Shown in pieces: positions 61,730 to 64,000 of a stretch of 64,000 nt of DNA. Below the pieces are notes generated by a model that made no database searches, had not been told where the DNA came from, and was given only the letters and a program-made list of their open reading frames with translations. Position numbers and translations under genes: made by a program. How positions within the stretch are numbered: the stretch's first letter is position 1; every line of letters begins with the position of its first letter. Source of the stretch: Chromera velia (lineage: Eukaryota > Sar > Chromeraceae); the NCBI GenBank assembly GCA_018398765.1, contig JAHBMJ010000001.1, forward strand, positions 46,252 to 110,251, read 5' to 3'.

Positions 61730-64000
61730 CTAGTTCATTCGAGAGGAACGTCTGTCAACGGAGCGACCGAAAGGCCCCCTCACAGCTGCCCCCTTGGAGC
61801 TCGACGCAGCCCCCCCTGCTGCATGGCGTGAGGGGGACGCGGGCGTGCTCTCCACCCCCGTCTCTGCACCGTCCCCCGCCCCCCCCGTTGCCTTTCCGTC
61901 CCTCTCCTCCCTTTCCCACCTGGGTGCACTCGGCAGCGTCCAGGGTTTCACTGGAGCTACGTTGCCCAGATCCGTTCTTGCGGCTTCGGAAAAGAACAAA
62001 TCCATGTCCTCGTCCACTCGGCAGAACTGCTGGAAAGTCACAGCGTTCAACTGCTGTCTCAGGGCTGATGCGTACTCGACGACCGAAAGGAGTACCTCGG
62101 CCTCCCGCAAATCCACCCTCGCGACCTCGTCCTTGAAGTCTGCCACACACATCTGGATTCCCCTCTCGGAGGTGAAGAACGCGTCCCGGATCCCCGTGAA
62201 GTTCCCGACCGCAGCGAGGTCCTCGAGGGACGTTCGTTGGAGACGGGAGATGCAGTCGTGGGCAAAACTGCACAAAGAGCAGGGACACACACACACCCAC
62301 ACACCCACACATACACATACACATGCACGCACGCACGCACACACGCATGCGCGCACACAGAGAGAGAAGGAGAGAAAATCGGCTGAACACCAAAAAGAGG
62401 CATGGCAGCCAAAAAAAGATATTTCTGCAGACAGACAGCTACCAAGAGTCGTCATCCCATTTCCAGATTGATCAGAAAGGCCTCCCCGCCCTTAGGCATG
62501 CAGGCTACCTGATGATTGTGGCAGGCTACCTGATGATTCGGGAAATCTGTGCAGCCGCGTGGCTGCCTGCGTTGAGTCTCTGCTCCTCGAACTCAGCGAA
62601 CATCAACAGCCATTTTCGGGCCTCTTCCTTCTCTCCCTCCAGCCTCTCCACCTCCTGAGCGACTGCAATTCTGTTCTTGTTCAACTCGTCGCGCTGCTCT
62701 CATTCACCCATCCATCCATTCATGCATTCATTCACTCATTCATTCATTCATTCATTCATTCATTCCTTCATTCATTCATTCCAACAGAAGATGGAGGGAT
62801 GAATGGGTGAAAGAAAGGATTAATGACCGAGTGACCGATCTGTTGACCGAGTGCATTATTGATTCATTGATTGATTGATTGATTGATTGACTGTCTGTCA
62901 AAAGAAGACTCACAGACATGCTCACTTAGACGAAAGCGATTGATTTACAATAGTGTCTCTATGCTGGAGATTGTCTTCATCGATTTCGACGGACAGACTG
63001 TCAAACTGACAGACCGACTACCTGACTGAGTGAATAACCGAGAGTCAAAAGACTGACTGACAGACCGACGCACCCACCTGAAGATTAGTTTCCTCCATTG
63101 AGTTTCGAAGTGCGTCTGCGAATGTTTGGAAATCTGCAATTTGGGTCTCCAGCTTTCTCTGTTCCTTCTGGGTGTCGGGGTCCACAGAGCGGAGCTCTCC
63201 CAGTTTCCGCACCACCTTGTCGTTCTTCAAGTCGTCTGTGGCCTTTCTCTCGTCCAAGACCTGGAAGGGGGGGGCCCACACACGTACACAGATACATATG
63301 CATACATACATATATACTTACATATACATACATGTATAGATAAATACATACCTACACAGAGAGAGACTACGTACAGCCTTTCGCTCGTCCAAGACCTGGA
63401 AGGGGGGGGCACACCCGGCGGAGGCATCGAGGGAGGGACGTATTGGATCAGATTTGAAAGGCATGATGTCACGACTCTTGAAACTTGAGTGGTGGGACTG
63501 AAAAGAAAAGAATGCGATTCTTCAAGATGCTTCGGACAGACAGAAAAGAAGGGAGCCCAGCAATCATGTGAGAAAGAGAGACAGACAGACAGATGGACCG
63601 CATGACTTCTTTTTTTCTCTTTCGTTTCTTTCTTCTTTCACGCCGACGGACAGACTGGACGGACCGACCGACCTGTAACTCGTGCAGAATTTCCTCCTGT
63701 CTGGCTCAGTTCATAAATACGTACATTTATAGATACATACATGCATACATACATAAAGAGAGAGAGACCGACCTGTAACTCGTGCAGAATTTCTTCCTGT
63801 CTGGCTCTGTTGGCAGCAATGAGTTCGTTCTTGGTTTCAATGTCGTTCTTCAATTTGCTCGTCACGTCCTCGTATTTTCTTCTTCTCCACTCTGCCCTGG
63901 ACCTCTGTCGCAATTTCCTCTCATGGACCGTCAGGTGTTCATCGAAGGTGTCCTTCAACTCGTCCCTCTCGTCCTTCTCTGGAACACCCCCCACACCCAC
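61730..64000 (-). CDS. Coiled-coil protein, 5' partial
   Basis: Four exons of a gene running in from beyond the window: 63978-63773, 63260-63078, 62693-62530 and 62267-61730 (stop), phases closing. The first two are long charged helices (DELKDTFDEHLTVHERKLRQ; VTSKLKNDIETKNELIAANR; EEILHELQ; KEQRKLETQIADFQTFADAL). The third continues the coil (VAQEVERLEGEKEEARKWLL). The last contains a more globular helical part (TSLEDLAAVGNFTGIRDAFF; LFFSEAARTDLG), then a Ser/Gly/Ala-rich tail. A structural or cytoskeletal coiled-coil role is plausible, but no motor or named domain is visible. Each of three exon junctions has a nearby tandem copy of the exon edge and splice site (62501/62522, 63241/63376, 63671/63771). 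Confidence 0.75.
62701..62785. repeat. (ATTC)n microsatellite
   Basis: CATTCATTCATT run with CATCC at its left end, directly next to the acceptor at 62694-62695 of the coiled-coil gene. Confidence 0.92.

Overview
The window is nuclear DNA of an intron-rich eukaryote, most likely a photosynthetic alveolate of the chromerid type (Chromera velia would fit; this is inference). The reasons are: about 54 spliceosomal introns that could be phased consistently; a fused HAD-like/riboflavin kinase gene of the plant-algal type; a malate synthase ending in the peroxisomal signal SKL; and two proteins that begin with a signal peptide followed by a Phe-led transit-like segment, as expected for a complex plastid. 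No bacterial operons, rRNA or CRISPR arrays are visible.

Layout. 1-1835: last exon of a + strand P-loop protein, cut by the window edge. 2692-6450: - strand Ser-rich protein of unknown function. 7287-10708: + strand HAD-like/riboflavin kinase fusion in six exons. 10.7-19.3 kb: AT-rich, gene-poor block of degenerate repeats, two inverted-repeat elements, a tRNA-like SINE candidate and a palindrome array. 19303-25456: - strand malate synthase, 11 exons. 26098-30524: + strand TAF10-like histone-fold protein. 31808-38350: - strand secreted protein of about 935 aa, 16 exons, family not recognised. 39133-41020: + strand candidate plastid-targeted protein of unknown function. 41.0-47.0 kb: almost pure simple repeats plus an AT-rich island. 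47001-51181: - strand multi-zinc-finger plus RING protein, a probable E3 ubiquitin ligase. 53245-55444: - strand MTHFSD-type protein with a plastid-like leader. 56731-60543: + strand small, very basic protein. 61730-64000: - strand coiled-coil protein, 5' end outside the window.

The genes are unrelated housekeeping and lineage-specific loci, not a pathway cluster. Several lie head to head with short shared upstream regions (2692-6450 with 7287; malate synthase with TAF10; the secreted protein with the plastid candidate; MTHFSD with the basic protein). AT-rich islands separate many loci.

The most notable signal is in the introns. Many begin with a tandem tetranucleotide array that is a repetition of the splice donor itself (GTCAGTCAGTCAG, GTGAGTGAGTGAG, GTCCGTCCGTCC, GTGCGTGCGTGC and others). 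More than half of the donors have C at position +3. Exon edges, together with their splice sites, are repeatedly found duplicated in tandem inside the adjacent intron. All exon models are mine, from splice motifs, reading-frame continuity and remembered family alignments; no transcript data or database search was available.
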